Of a DNA stretch of 64,000 nt, positions 1 to 10,820 are shown one piece after another. Every line of letters begins with the position of its first letter. The first letter of the stretch is position 1. Made by a program: the position numbers and the translations under genes. The notes beneath the pieces are model-generated. The model was not told where the DNA came from, ran no database searches, and saw only the letters and a program-made list of their open reading frames with translations. The stretch spans positions 35,850,088 through 35,914,087 of the forward strand of contig CP137668.1 of NCBI GenBank assembly GCA_037976565.1, read 5' to 3'. Source of the stretch: Mesocentrotus franciscanus (taxonomy: Eukaryota; Echinodermata; Echinoidea; Camarodonta; Strongylocentrotidae).

Positions 1-196
1 TTTATCAACCATTTCTATTTAATTTCTCCATAGAAAAAAAATTCTCTGTAGTGACATTCATTTCACTATTGTTTTATTTGTATCTATTTATTTGTTTGTA
101 TGTTTTCTTTCTTTTATTTTCATGAAAGGGCACATCCAACTTTCCAAATAGGAAACTTATGGAACACCTCATCCCTATCATAGAACCATACTTCAT
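1..196. other. AT-rich stretch, nothing recognised
   Basis: The sequence is AT-rich with no open frame or clear repeat. If the exon candidate at 285-445 is real, this is the intron downstream of it on the minus strand. Confidence 0.5.
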
Positions 197-269
197 CTGT
201 TTGGAGCCAGAAGGGCATTAACTCAAATCATTTTACACAGAGCTAACATCGTTCTGGCTTCAAACAGAC
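197..269. repeat. GCATTAAC-family hairpin, dispersed copy 1
   Basis: The left arm contains GCCAGAAGGGCATTAACTC preceded by CTGTTTGGA. The right arm (about 240-269) is its imperfect inverted image, ending in TTCAAACAGA. The arms are about 27 nt and the loop about 15 nt. The element lies only about 15 bp past the splice donor of the candidate exon at 285-445. It is one of eleven copies in the window. Confidence 0.8.
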
Positions 270-284
270 GGATTTGTGACTTAC

Positions 285-445
285 CAGGAGGATCTCTTCC
301 TTCATGTTCCGCGGGATTCCTTCAGCCTGAAGCCTTTTCAGATCAGGGTGCAGTGCACCCCTGGGCAATGACATTGACTCACGAGCTGCCGATGTTGTGG
401 CACTCAACACAGATGAAAGCCCCATGACTGGCACCTCCTTGTGTT
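285..445 (-). CDS. probable internal coding exon, product unknown
   Basis: Read on the minus strand this is a 161-nt open segment bounded by TAG at 446-447 (acceptor) and a textbook donor GTAAGT at 284-279, directly after a complete CTG codon. The acceptor leaves two bases of a split codon (G/AA), then 53 codons. The translation includes VPVMGLSSVLSATTSAARES, then SLPRGALHPDLKRLQ, and ends in IPRNMKEEILL. Its amino-acid composition is ordinary and not repeat-like, and its GC content is clearly above the flanks. No domain, membrane segment or signal peptide is evident and I do not recognise the family. The polypyrimidine tract before the acceptor is short, and an alternative AG lies a few bases further in (before GAGGTGCC), so the 5' edge is uncertain. 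Weaker minus-strand exon candidates at 1.6 and 2.6-2.9 kb would be upstream exons of the same gene. Confidence 0.5.
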
Positions 446-1574
446 CTACCAATAGTTTTCAAAGGTAAGAATTGCTTCTGAGACCACTATGGCTTGATTC
501 CTCCAGAGTTGTTTAATGGCCTATTATCCAAAGGTTTACAGCAATGCTAAACACTGAGAAACAGTATTCCTCTATCATCTGTGCTGTGGACTTCAAAATA
601 TGGTTCCAATAAATCCAGAAATGGGACTGCTTCAATTTGTTAGCAGCAGCAGAAAAACTTTAATCAATGTACCCATCTACCGCACTCTATCGAGTAAAGC
701 TTGAGGCAAAGAAGGCTATGACACTTTTGCCAAATTATGACCAAGTCAAGAATATCCACATCAGTTGAATCCCTCTCCTGTATCAGCACCCCCAAAGAAC
801 TGATGAGTGGAGTCTCCTAGCATTCAACAACTATCCTCAGAATCATGTCCCTTTCCTGGGTATTTCAAGAGGTCACTGAACATCGATAGAAACCCTGAGT
901 GTTTAATTCAATCTTTCATGGCCCACTCAATTCCGCAGTTGAAGATCAGTCCTGATGAAGTTTGCAGAAAAATATCCAAATGCCCTAACAAGCTTATAAG
1001 TTCCCACAAGTATTCAGGGATAAATTTTTCAGTATGATCACACCTATATGCAGGAGCTAATAGGATAATAGATTATGGGTTCCCAAACGATTCACCGAAT
1101 CAGGAATCTCTTATTTAAGAAGTGTCAAAATCGATTTTGGCAATAACAAGTATGACTTATCTGCACGCCCACCAAATCACATTACCTGATTTCTAGATAA
1201 ACATTCTCACCAACTGCCAAACTGATTGCTTTCAAACTTTATGTACATCACACAGTTTGAATCCAAAGAGAGCATATGATCTGAAACTTGACTGGCAAAG
1301 TTATGATCTATACGGAATCGTCCAACTTGATTGATTGCCCCAATCAAATTTTATGGTGCAATGAACACACTTCACATTAAAAAAATCCACAAGGTCGAAA
1401 GAAATACCTATACATGTATGCATTGGTATAGAAGCATGATAGAATTTATATTTCATGAAGCCCTCAAATATTGTGGATATTACAAAGAAAGTTTGTGTGA
1501 CATATTCAGATATTTGACCAAACAGAGGCCAGCGCTACTGTTGCCTTACTGCCCATGCAGGCCTGTTTAATTAC
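446..1574. other. intron-like, nothing recognised
   Basis: This AT-rich stretch has short open frames only on either strand. It contains no tandem repeat, no recognised mobile element and no RNA gene. Confidence 0.4.
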
Positions 1575-1663
1575 CATCAATACTTTTAGGCATGGAGACA
1601 TCCCCATTAACAGTTCTCTTAACAAATACCATAAATACCTAAAAGGCTGCACCATTTCAGAAT
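1575..1663 (-). CDS. weak exon candidate, product unknown
   Basis: On the minus strand an open frame runs for about 75 codons. Part of it is bounded by a possible acceptor ATTTAG (1664-1665) and a good donor, ATG followed by GTAATT at 1574. The translated piece includes EMVQPFRYLWYLLREL and then MGMSPCLKVLM. It would enter with the same split-codon phase as the exon at 285-445 but exits in phase 0, so the two cannot join directly. No family is recognised. It may be chance open sequence; only splice signals and composition support it. Confidence 0.18.
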
Positions 1664-2585
1664 CTAAATCTTGCTTACAATTTTGGAAGGCCAAGGTAGA
1701 CAAAAATATAGTTTGGATACCCCTTTCAGAATAGCACCCAAGAATATATTATTAAAGGGATAACTTTTAGAATAATGCATTGGGTATATATGAAGCATCT
1801 AAACAATGACTTTACCTAGCTGTTGATATTTTTAGAACGAGGTGATAGTTCTTGTAAATCCTGATTCATGCGAACCAACAAAAAAAAGACATCTTGTTTT
1901 GTCCATTTTTTTTGGTTGAGAAGCTTTAATTGTCTGAACAGTAATTGTAGTTTCTCAAAAGCCCTTGGAAGACTGAATGGTCAAGGTTTCAAATACAGCA
2001 TCAAAGAATTTATTTTAAAAATTCTACAGAACCTTTGATAACTGAGTCATTTACTTTTAATTCCTGCCTTTTCAGTTCAAAACCTCTATTTTATATAAAA
2101 TGTTCTTTCTTTGAACACAAGAGTGTTTACAAACAAAACTCTTTTGTTTGCATTCAGTCTCTCTCCCCAGACCATTCTATAACTAACTTGTGAAGAATAA
2201 TCATACAAGCCTGTGGGAAAAATGAAGGCAAGACAGAGGATACTAATTAATATTTTGCTGAGAGGAAAATAATTTTCTCAGAACTTCCTTAAAAATTCTC
2301 GCTGTTCATCTCTTGCTTTAAAATTGGCACATGCGAAACTTGCAAGAGAAAGCAATCGTATATCGTTTCTATTAGATGAATACTCTAATTCTTTTTAGAT
2401 AAATTAGTGCCATCAAGGCATCAAATTAGCTCCAATATGAAAGGGAACAGTAGTATTAAAGTCCTTTGAACTCATTCAATATGCATGAGAATTCAACTAT
2501 GAGGTCACAATGAGCTTAGAGAAATCAAAGTCTTATGAAATCGGACTATCCATGAACTATCTTTCAAAACACCTAGAAGAAAAAC
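1664..2585. other. intron-like, nothing recognised
   Basis: The sequence is AT-rich, with no convincing open frame, repeat or RNA signal. Confidence 0.4.
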
Positions 2586-2714
2586 CTAAATAGAGGAACA
2601 TGAGGCACAACTGATATCTGGTAAAATTTGGTAGGTTTTGAAAGCTCTGTCCTTCAGGTAATACTGACCAACCAAACTGCTTCTCTCTGCACGGGAGTAC
2701 AAAATATGAAAACA
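2586..2714 (-). CDS. weak exon candidate, product unknown
   Basis: On the minus strand a strong acceptor (a long T/C tract ending TTTTCTTGCAG at 2715-2725) opens a protein-like frame that includes YFVLPCREKQFGWSVL and QSFQNLPNFTRYQLC. The only donor in frame is a weak AG/GTTTTT at 2585. The acceptor is the best part of the evidence. The candidate at 2750-2945 ends only 35 bases upstream, too short for a normal animal intron, so at most one of the two boundaries can be right. The product is not recognised. Confidence 0.2.
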   Translation of the reverse strand, partial: CFHILYSRAERSSLVGQYYLKDRAFKTYQILPDISCASCSSI

Positions 2715-2749
2715 CTGCAAGAAAATAAAACAGAAAGCTGATTCCATAC

Positions 2750-2945
2750 CCTTCAACGGTGGTTCCAAGTAAAACAGATAGTCAAGCACAAATCGTAATG
2801 GCAGATCAATGGATGTGACTCTCTCCATCCAGGAGTATATAGATTGTACAAGATCAACATGAATCCAAAATGTTCAGATTTCTGAAATTTCATAACAAAT
2901 ACTGTGGCACACTGGTAAAGCAACAAAGAAAGTTCTGGAAATCTT
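2750..2945 (-). pseudogene. exon-like segment with an in-frame stop
   Basis: On the minus strand the acceptor at 2946-2947 (CTCTTTATAG) is preceded by a good branch-point-like TGCTAAC. The following frame reads ISRTFFVALPVCHSICYEI, then meets TGA (plus-strand positions 2874-2876), then resumes with WMERVTSIDLPLRFVLDYL and EPPLK before a donor GTATGG at 2749. The stop means it is either a decayed exon, a chance open frame, or an exon that starts later, for example at the ATG within WMERV. No homology is recognised. Confidence 0.18.
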
Positions 2946-3639
2946 CTATAAAGAGGGTTAGCATAACGTTGAGGCACGCAAATACGTACCTAGAACGTAT
3001 GAGGCATAATTGTTGAAAATCAAGATTTTATTACTAGCAGCAGAGCCATGATATTATGATCTAGGATGAGTGCATATCTTTATTACCGCAATTAGACAAG
3101 CAAATAGCTAAACTATCATTCAGATAAGTCAAATGAAACTTTTAAATGCACCAACATCACCAACAATTATGCATTTGCGTTCCAGTCGCATCTTTATATG
3201 CCATTTCATTTCGGTGAGCGATTTGATTTTCCAGCTAGGCATGTGATGGATCTCAAATATTTTATGATGGTATGGAAATGCCTAAAGACCTCCCGCACCT
3301 ATCGTCTAGAACATACAAACAGCGATAAGTCCAGAAGATCCAGAAGACCCTATAATGATAAGTTTATCGGATTGTACTTTTGCGTTCAGCATACCTCAAC
3401 TTGACTGGCAGTGAACTCAAAAACTGCCATTGATTAAAGAGCATGTGAGTCCTGGTAAAGATGAAAAGTAACTTGTACGTGAGCTGTCTCATACTTCTTA
3501 CATGTATGACAGTTTGGAAGAATATCATATTGGAAATGTCCACCTCAAAACAATCGCTCTTTAAATGTCCTCATATGATAGGAGTAGTGGAAAGGTTTTG
3601 ATCAAACTTTCATGCCAGATACATGTTTTGTCCAGAGCA
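2946..3639. other. nothing recognised
   Basis: AT-rich sequence. A 68-codon open frame at 3198-3404 has no recognisable features and is treated as chance. Confidence 0.4.
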
Positions 3640-3800
3640 GGTGATTTCCTGCAAAACTGAGTCAATGTCTTTTCATTTTGCTCATTCCAACACCTCACAG
3701 TACTTGAGTACTACATATTCAAATTACCAAATTGCTTCCAGGCAATTTCTTTCACAGTATAGTCGCATGACCAGTATTCAACTTTAACTTTAAAAAGGGG
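3640..3800 (+). repeat. diverged dispersed repeat, related to 63520-63670
   Basis: Blocks such as ATTTCTTTCACA, then TCGCATGACCAG and TCAACTTTA recur in the same order and spacing near 63.52-63.67 kb in the same orientation. The similarity is patchy over about 150 bp. This is probably an old interspersed element; its ends are not clear. Confidence 0.45.
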
Positions 3801-4934
3801 AGATATACCAATAGACTGACAGTCCATAAGATCAAAGAATTTAAAAAGATCCATGAGACCGAAAAAACAAGAAACACTTGCAGAAACTTAGAAAGATAGA
3901 AAGTTTTTAAATAGCTCTACAAGACTGGAAACACATAGAACCAACAGCCAACTAAAACAACAGTTCAGGAGACCTTCAAAACATGAAAAACCTTAGGAAA
4001 TATTAAAAAAATGTCGGTCTTGGTTTATTGATCTTTCCTTGCAGTTCTTTATTCATCTCTAGTTATAATGATACTTATAGGTATCATCATTCATTCGACT
4101 TTAAGGAAGTACGGACACAATAAACCTGGAAGTTACCCTTGCAAAATGTGTTTAAAATGCACAACTAAAAAACCTGCCTAAATTTAAATGACAATTTCAC
4201 TCCTTGATGTCAATAGCTGCCCTTGAGTGAAAGGTAGATCTAGATGGCAATTTCAATAAATCTGTCGCGTCCTTGATGACTAATTGGCTATGAATTATTT
4301 CAGGTACAGCATATTGCAGATAATACCTGCATTTATTTTGAAATACCAGATGATTTATAGCACTTTCAAGGACAAAATAAAAAGTTGAAAGACTTTGATG
4401 GATTCATTTCTATACAGGTATCATAAATCTGGATGCCAGATAGCTGCACAATAAATGACAAAATCGTACTTACAATGTCAATTGAAAAAAATGTATACCG
4501 GTATATTGAGACAATCTTACAATGTTAAATTATGAATGCTCTAAGAACCGTAATGTTTTTGTTCTTCATCTACCTACCGCGTTTGGCTTAGCAGGATTTA
4601 ATTCCTGTTACATTAATATCCATGTATCTAGGTTAATTAATGTTTAATCAGGAGTAAGTGAAATGAGTTAATTTTAAATCCTCTTGTTTTAATAATTGAC
4701 TCCATTTTAATGTTGATATTATGATCTATTTGATAAAAATGTGCCACATGTTTAATTGACTTCATTCTATATTCTTTATTCCTGTTTACTTGAAACTATT
4801 TTCAATTGGATCTATTTCTCAACAATGTCCATTGTAATGCAGGGTCCTAGTCCCGAATGAAATATGTATTCTATTTGTATAGATAGATGTACATGATTTA
4901 ATTGTTCCTCCTCTTAATTCCTCTATGCTCTTTC
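3801..4934. other. nothing firm; possible LINE 3'-end fragment near 4.84 kb
   Basis: AT-rich sequence. Around 4838-4850 the string ATGCAGGGTCC resembles the ATGCAGGGCCCC motif in the 3' UTR of the LINE at 52.2-53.0 kb, which is too short to call. A short perfect palindrome ATACCGGTAT lies near 4495-4505. Confidence 0.3.
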
Positions 4935-4986
4935 CATTCTTTTCTTCTTCTCTCCCCCAACCCCCACCCCCTCTCCTCATTATCTC
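4935..4986 (-). repeat. pyrimidine tract with G-quadruplex potential
   Basis: Runs of five, five and four C separated by one or two A lie within a longer C/T tract. The minus strand therefore carries three closely spaced G runs plus shorter ones. A fourth run is marginal. Confidence 0.4.
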
Positions 4987-5394
4987 TCTTTAAAATAACA
5001 TCTTTCAAAGAGCATTAACAAATCTGAGATACTTTAGAGCTTTGTGTGCTCGATATCATTTGGATAACAGAAGTTACAGATGGCAGGTAATGTAATGACT
5101 CTTCTTTATAGCAGCATTCACTAAAATGCTACAGCTGAATGCGTAAGAATGCGATTGGTTTATTTAAAAGAAGAAAGAAAAAAAAGGATTTCAGACCATT
5201 ATGACAATTATATTGGTTGACTACTCATGTATAAGTTCAGTATCTTCTTTGATGTATGTTCTCTATGAGTGTGGTGTGCAACATTGTTGCCTTGCAGTTT
5301 GTGTACTGTTACCTAACAAACTTGTTGCTCCCACTTTTTTCAGATGTTTCTTTCATATTCTTAAAATTAAAAAATACCAAGTAAATAAATAAAT
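4987..5394. other. nothing recognised
   Basis: AT-rich. A 63-codon open frame at 5201-5392 has no recognisable domain. Confidence 0.4.
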
Positions 5395-5499
5395 AAATAT
5401 AATCACATTATTACTATTACTTCTACTACTTTTGCTGCTGCTGCTGCTACTTTTGCAGCTACTACTTCTAATTATTATAATAATGATAATAATAGTATT
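5395..5499. repeat. mixed trinucleotide-rich lead-in
   Basis: Degenerate AAT, TTA/CTA, CTG and TAA triplets lead into the GAA tract. This looks like a decayed and shifting microsatellite. Confidence 0.6.
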
Positions 5500-5720
5500 A
5501 AGAAGAAGAAGTGGAAGAAGAAGAAGAAGAAGAAGAAGAAGAAGAAGAAGAAGAAGAAGAAGAAGAAGAAGAAGAAGAAGAAGAAGAAGAAGAAGAAGAA
5601 GAAGAAGAAGAAGAAGAAGAAGAAGAAGAAGAAGAAGAAGAAGAAGAAGAAGAAGAAGAAGAAGAAGAAGAAGAAGAAGAAGAAGAAGAAGAAGAAGAAG
5701 AAGAAGAAGAAGAAGAAGAA
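5500..5720 (+). repeat. (GAA)n microsatellite, about 73 units
   Basis: About 220 bp of AGA/GAA triplets are interrupted only by a GTG near 5511. The tract is open in several frames (poly-R, poly-E, and poly-S or poly-L on the other strand), none of which is a real gene. Long purine-pyrimidine mirror repeats of this type can form triplex DNA and are length-unstable. Confidence 0.97.
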
Positions 5721-6799
5721 CTTGCAACTTGATGCAATACAGACTACAAAGGTTGAAATATTTCTCTACAACATCACTACTTGGAAAAGGTAATGGCTAA
5801 TAGTGTTAAAATATCTCTGGACAAATTCACTATATGCAAAACGGTGAATTATATAATACATGTACAAAAGGAGAAAAAAAATTGTTGTCCATTGACTTAC
5901 CTGTTGTAGAAATCAGCAACAGAAACCAGATGAAGCACATAGGAAAGAAAGAAAGAAAGAAAGAGAGAAACATGTTAATAATAAAACGATCTAATTATAT
6001 AAATGAAATTTATATAATCCCATCAGTATTTTGATAAATTAATGGCCTGATGTATGAAACCAAATCTTAGTAAAAAATACTCCTTACACAGCCTAAGTTA
6101 GACCCTAGTAGTTGGAAAATACATTTTTAAAAATCTTATTTCCTTTTATTAATTTTTTTAGCTTAATGATATCATCATCAGGGAAAGAAAAAAAAGCGAA
6201 TAAGTATTTTTTATCAGGCAGGGACATTATGATTCCAATTTATTTTCTATTACTACAGTCTAGTGATTCTAGCATAATAGCATTGATTTTCACAGAAAAG
6301 AAATTTAGTTGCATCTGAAAAGCTATTCTCTTCATCTTAACAAGGCAAGGCAAATAATGGCACTCCTACAACACAAGGTGGCGCTGTGTATCTTTCACTT
6401 GCAAACAAATTGAGCTTCACAATTCCAAGAGTAAACCATTCATACTTCAACATTTGTCCATATTGCTGACATATCCATACTGATATAAAGAAATTGGCTA
6501 AAAGTGGTAATTTTAAAGTAAGTTGTGGTCTAGGTATAACATCCTTTCCCACTAAAGATAAAATTGTTCTTTTCAATGGCTGGGAAAAGGGTTTTTCAAA
6601 TGTTATCTTCCCTAGATATGAATGTAGACATAGTTAAAAATCTTCTCCCGACTTCTATAAGCATATATCATATTTATATCAGCTTATATCATCATTTTCC
6701 CCGAGCAATTTTGTTCTTCTTTTTTCTTTTTGATTTCTAAAATTCTCATTAGTTTCATTATCACTGCAATATATTCCATGTTTAAATAAGAAATTAGAA
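5721..6799. other. nothing recognised; short (GAAA)n at 5941-5970
   Basis: AT-rich sequence with a short GAAA microsatellite at 5941-5970. The remaining open frames are short and featureless. Confidence 0.4.
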
Positions 6800-7110
6800 C
6801 TTCCTTCTTGCTCTCTCTCCATCCATCCTTTCTTCTTCCTTCCCCATCTAATACATCTTCTCTCCTTCCTCACATCCTCCTCCTTCTTCTTCTCATTCCC
6901 CAATTCCTCTTTCTTTGTCTTCTTCTCATTCCCCACCTCCTCCTTTATCTTCTTCTCCTTCCCCACCTCGCCATTTTTCTCCTCCTTCCTCACCTTCTCC
7001 TTCTTCTCTCCTTCCCCAACTCCTCCATCTTCTTCTTCTAACTCTCCATCTCCTGATCTTTCCTCTCCTTTCCCTTCTGCTTCCTCCTCCTTATCTCCTT
7101 TTCTCATCCT
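6800..7110. repeat. ~300-bp homopyrimidine tract
   Basis: The plus strand is almost entirely C and T, with loosely repeated blocks of TTCCCCA followed by CCTCCTT/TCTTCT. The apparent 142-codon minus-strand frame is Lys/Glu-rich low complexity and is not believed. This is a cryptic simple repeat. Confidence 0.85.
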
Positions 7111-8531
7111 CCTTTTTAATAGTCACTTTCATGTTAGCCCTACAAGCATAATAGTCATCACTAATTCTAGTGACTAATCTCAATAAACCCACTGTCCATA
7201 TGCTTCTCCCCATCACCACCACCACAACATCACTCATCATGAAACAATATTCCTACACCGCCTTGTTCGTTACCATAGCAACAACCATTCTTGGCCTCAT
7301 CCTTCCCCATTATCTTTAGATCATTAAAATTTCTACAGAGAGATTCTTGTATTAGCTGTCCTTGCCTTATCTCCATGCATCTGCTTGTCCTTTCAAACAC
7401 ATGAGACGCAACATGCAGACCAGAGTACAGTCGGCAGATTATATTTCTCCCTCAAAGGCAATGACAGAATAAAGCAACATACCGTCACAATTGTGCAACG
7501 ATCATGGTCGTTACTGTCTGTCTCCTTCTCTGTTAGGAACCTTTCAAAAGCTAAATGAATCAGCATTTTTTCTTCAAAATGGCAGCCCTGATTTTGTGAT
7601 ACTACACTACTAGACTAATCTAATGGAAACTGATGCATACAGACATAATCCTATTAAAATACATTGATGTTGGATTATCTCAAATTTGATTAAAATGTCG
7701 ATTTCATATGGCGCCTACAGACCTAGTGGAACCATCTGGAAAATGAAATGCAAGCATTCAAGAAGATTTAAAGAAAGAATGATGTAACTTTGAAATAGAA
7801 AAGAAAAAAATTATTGGAAAATGGGAATAAGATGTTGTGCAGAAATTTTGTGTTTTTAAGTATGAGGTTCTTTTATGATTAATAAATCAGTTTAAAAATA
7901 AAACATCACAAACTCATTTTAGGTGCAAAAGCGCAAAAATATAAAACTTTGACTTTGATTTATTACAGAAATGATAATCTCTTTGCTCAACATATCTGTT
8001 TACATGAGGCAGACATTGTCACAGAGAGAAGAAAAACGCTCCTTCCACATATGACAGCAAAAGTGATTAAGTTAAGGATCTCAATCTCATTACCCAGTAT
8101 AAATTTTCTCTGACATCCATGATGCTACCATGAAATGGCTTCTACAGAAATGTTCTTGAAACGCAAGTAATGACATTATATGCAATAATATAACCCCTGT
8201 CCATGGCAGGGAAATAGTGATTTTGAGATAATTTCACCTATAAATAGGGTTGTTAAAATGCAAGAGGGAATTCTCTCCTATAAAACAGTAGATCAATTTA
8301 TTACATATAATTTCATTATCCATATTTCATGAACAGGTGTTTTGCACATGAATGTCTGTAAAAGCTATATTTATGGCATTCAGAGATGAAAAACAGATTT
8401 GATACCAGCAATGTTTGAATGTTGGGTGTCTGTAATAGCATGACCGGGTGAGTCTTGCAAACATGACTTTACTGACCCGATATCTATCAAATCACATGAT
8501 GGGATGAGAGGAGCATCTGTAGTCTAACAGC
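7111..8531. other. no gene seen; one X-box motif
   Basis: AT-rich sequence without convincing open frames. It carries the X-box-like motif listed separately at 7269-7282. Confidence 0.4.
7269..7282. promoter_or_regulatory. perfect RFX X-box motif
   Basis: GTTACCATAGCAAC fits the X-box consensus GTNRCC-N(0-3)-RGYAAC bound by RFX transcription factors (ciliary genes and others in animals). The match is exact, but one 14-mer can occur by chance and no promoter is identified beside it. Confidence 0.4.
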
Positions 8532-9069
8532 GTGTCCACACACAAAAAAAAATTATCCCGAAACTCTATAAAGAAACGTCGTATAAAGAATCATCGTATA
8601 ACGAACAGGGCGTCCACACACAAAAAACATCGTATAAAGAATCATTGTATAGCGAACAGGGCTTCCACACACACTGGAACAACTAATCCCGAAACTCTAC
8701 AGCGAAACGTTGTATAGGTGCGCAGTTTGCTACTGCAGTGTATTGTTTTTTTGCTGTCGGCTGTCTAATCAGCTGGTTGCGTCGCGGTCATGAAACGGAA
8801 GCGAAAATGAGAGGTCAGGTCTCCTTTCGCGCGGGGTCGCGTTAAGCCCCACCCAGTTATACCGTTCTAGTTCGACCATACGTCCACACACAAAACATTC
8901 CGTGATTCTTTATCGAGTTCTAGTTCGAAACAATGCCCAGACCCTAGTTTCGTTATACGACGTTTCTTTTTACGACGTATCATTAGTAAGCGTACACACA
9001 CACAATTTCATCAAATGGCTATCCAGAAATGGTATAGCTATACGATTAATTTTTTTTGTGTGAACATAT
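8532..9069. mobile_element. MITE-like element with long inverted ends
   Basis: The left end CCACACACAAAAAAAAATTA and the right end (about 9045-9069) are inverted images. Further in, left-hand motifs such as CGTATAAAGAATCAT and CCCGAAACTCTATA face right-hand inverted counterparts (ATGATTCTT-like and TTTCGTTATACGACGTTTC). The GTCCACACACA block is repeated three times on the left. A GC-richer centre contains TCGCGCGGGGTCGCG. No transposase frame is present, so it is non-autonomous. Diverged relatives lie at 27.39-27.72 and 45.39-45.75 kb. Confidence 0.75.
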
Positions 9070-9255
9070 GGTAAGACACACTTCTTCATTCTCTTTCAGT
9101 ATTACTTGAATGCACTGACACTACATTTGGAATCAGATATGCTGTCTCACCCCTTTTGATAACAATACCATATCATAGCAATGTACTATTATTGGGCTGA
9201 AGTCGCTGAACCCAAGTAAGACTTTGGCTTGCTATTCAACAGTCAAAACACCTGC
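9070..9255. other. nothing recognised
   Basis: A short spacer between the MITE-like element and the hairpin copy. Confidence 0.4.
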
Positions 9256-9321
9256 CGAGAGCAAGAAGGGCATTGACTTCATGTAAAGGAAATGTCTTTA
9301 TGCCTTTCTGTCTCTCATGAG
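9256..9321. repeat. GCATTAAC-family hairpin, dispersed copy 2
   Basis: The left arm GAGAGCAAGAAGGGCATTGA faces the right arm TATGCCTTTCTGTCTCTC. The loop is about 20 nt. It is more diverged from the consensus than other copies. Confidence 0.65.
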
Positions 9322-10660
9322 ACAAAGTGCAGGTGCATTGATTTCAAAACCATAGATACAGGAAATATATCAGGAGAAACAACATTATGTTGAACATTTC
9401 TGAAAATTCAAAGGTTCCTGGTGATGAAATGCTCTCAAGATGCTTTACCAAATTCATAGTTGCATGCTTTAGGGCCTTATTATGGCAGCTCAGTTACAGC
9501 CTGGGTAATAATATGATACTATGTATTAAGCGCAGTAGAGTATATTCATATAACGGCTGCACAATATAAATGGACCTATTATTATAGTTAATATTGTCAT
9601 GTTGTCAACTTATCAGATTTTCTGATGACCCTCATTAGAACTTCTTTTAAATGGTTGAATAAATAAAATAAATAAAATAAAAAAGAATGAACATATTGGA
9701 AATGCAGCACTTATTGTAATAATTTGCCCAAAATATGGGTGGAATGATTGACATACACTTTCAGGAAATGAAAATAATTCTCTTCTCTCATTTAGGATTT
9801 AAACAAAATGGGAATATCTTTTTTTCAATCTGGTCACAAAAAGTTATAGCTTTATCAAATCAAGAGAGTAATTTAAGTTTCAAAATGATAAATGTACCTT
9901 CTATCATAAGCAACAAAAATTGATATGGCATAGTACTAAGAAAAGAAGAATGTTAAAGAGATAGGGAGGAAATATTGACAATTACTCCCCAACTCATACA
10001 TATGGAGATGGGATTATTAAGGAAAGTGAATGAGAGGAAGTGACTAAACATCAATCACCAAGGGAAATCAGGTGTTCCTCCAATATTTGCAGTCAAGATT
10101 TGGAGAGAAAAAAAATGAATCAAAGCTCAAAGACCACAGGGAGTTTTTAACTGTCTTCAAACAAATGAGTATTGCTCTGGACAGAATGCAAAAGAAATGC
10201 TCAAATATTTGTTGATACAACTTGACATAGCAGCATGTAATACTCAACAAGTGAGCATTTTATTGCAATAAATATCACTTCACTTAATTTAATTAAGAAT
10301 ATGAATGTATGTTATATATATGACTAAGCTTTTTAAAAGTCAATTACATAAATTTGAAATTATTGAAATGTTGATATTATGCCTTAAGATTTAATCACAA
10401 ACACATGACAAATTCAGCATAATAATATTTTTAAATTACATCATTTTCGGACAAAACCTATCAAGTTACATTAATTTCTTAAGTGACTTTCATATGAAGA
10501 AAATCTATATTATTTGTATTTTGTACAATGCTTACTTACAATCACAATTCATTGGTCACAAAATAAACTAAAAAATCAGCTTTGACAGATCGTTAGATAT
10601 CTTCACCGATATGTTAAAAAGACTTCTGAATCATATAGCTTTCATTTATATATACATTTA
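9322..10660. other. no gene seen; A-rich tail at 9655-9690
   Basis: AT-rich. An (AAATA)n-like tail at about 9655-9690 could be the 3' end of a decayed retroelement, but nothing upstream confirms this. Confidence 0.35.
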
Positions 10661-10820
10661 ACAACTATCATTCATACCCGAACTAAGTTTTGTAATATGT
10701 TAAGTATGTGAAAAATTGATTTGTCCTGATTTTGTTTCTTGAGAATGTGACATAATAAAGCTTACATCCAAAAGTATTCCACAAAGGCCTTCATTCAACC
10801 ATTTCAACTTTCATTCTTGG
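10661..10820 (+). repeat. dispersed repeat, related to 19155-19310
   Basis: Shared ordered blocks with 19.16-19.31 kb include ATTCATACCC, AATTGATTT, AGAATGTGACATA, AAAAGTATTC and TTTCATTC. Orientation is the same and similarity is roughly three-quarters by eye. The ends are unclear. Confidence 0.6.

Noticed and set aside
805..830. Hammerhead ribozyme core (CTGATGAG)
   Set aside because: The required GAAA after stem II and the closing stems are missing; the same holds for other CTGATGA strings.
5353..5800. Poly-Arg, poly-Glu, poly-Ser and poly-Leu frames over the GAA tract
   Set aside because: Pure translation of a triplet microsatellite in several frames.
6679..7151. 142-codon Lys/Glu-rich frame and Ser/Pro-rich frames
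   Set aside because: Low-complexity translation of a homopyrimidine tract; open on both strands.
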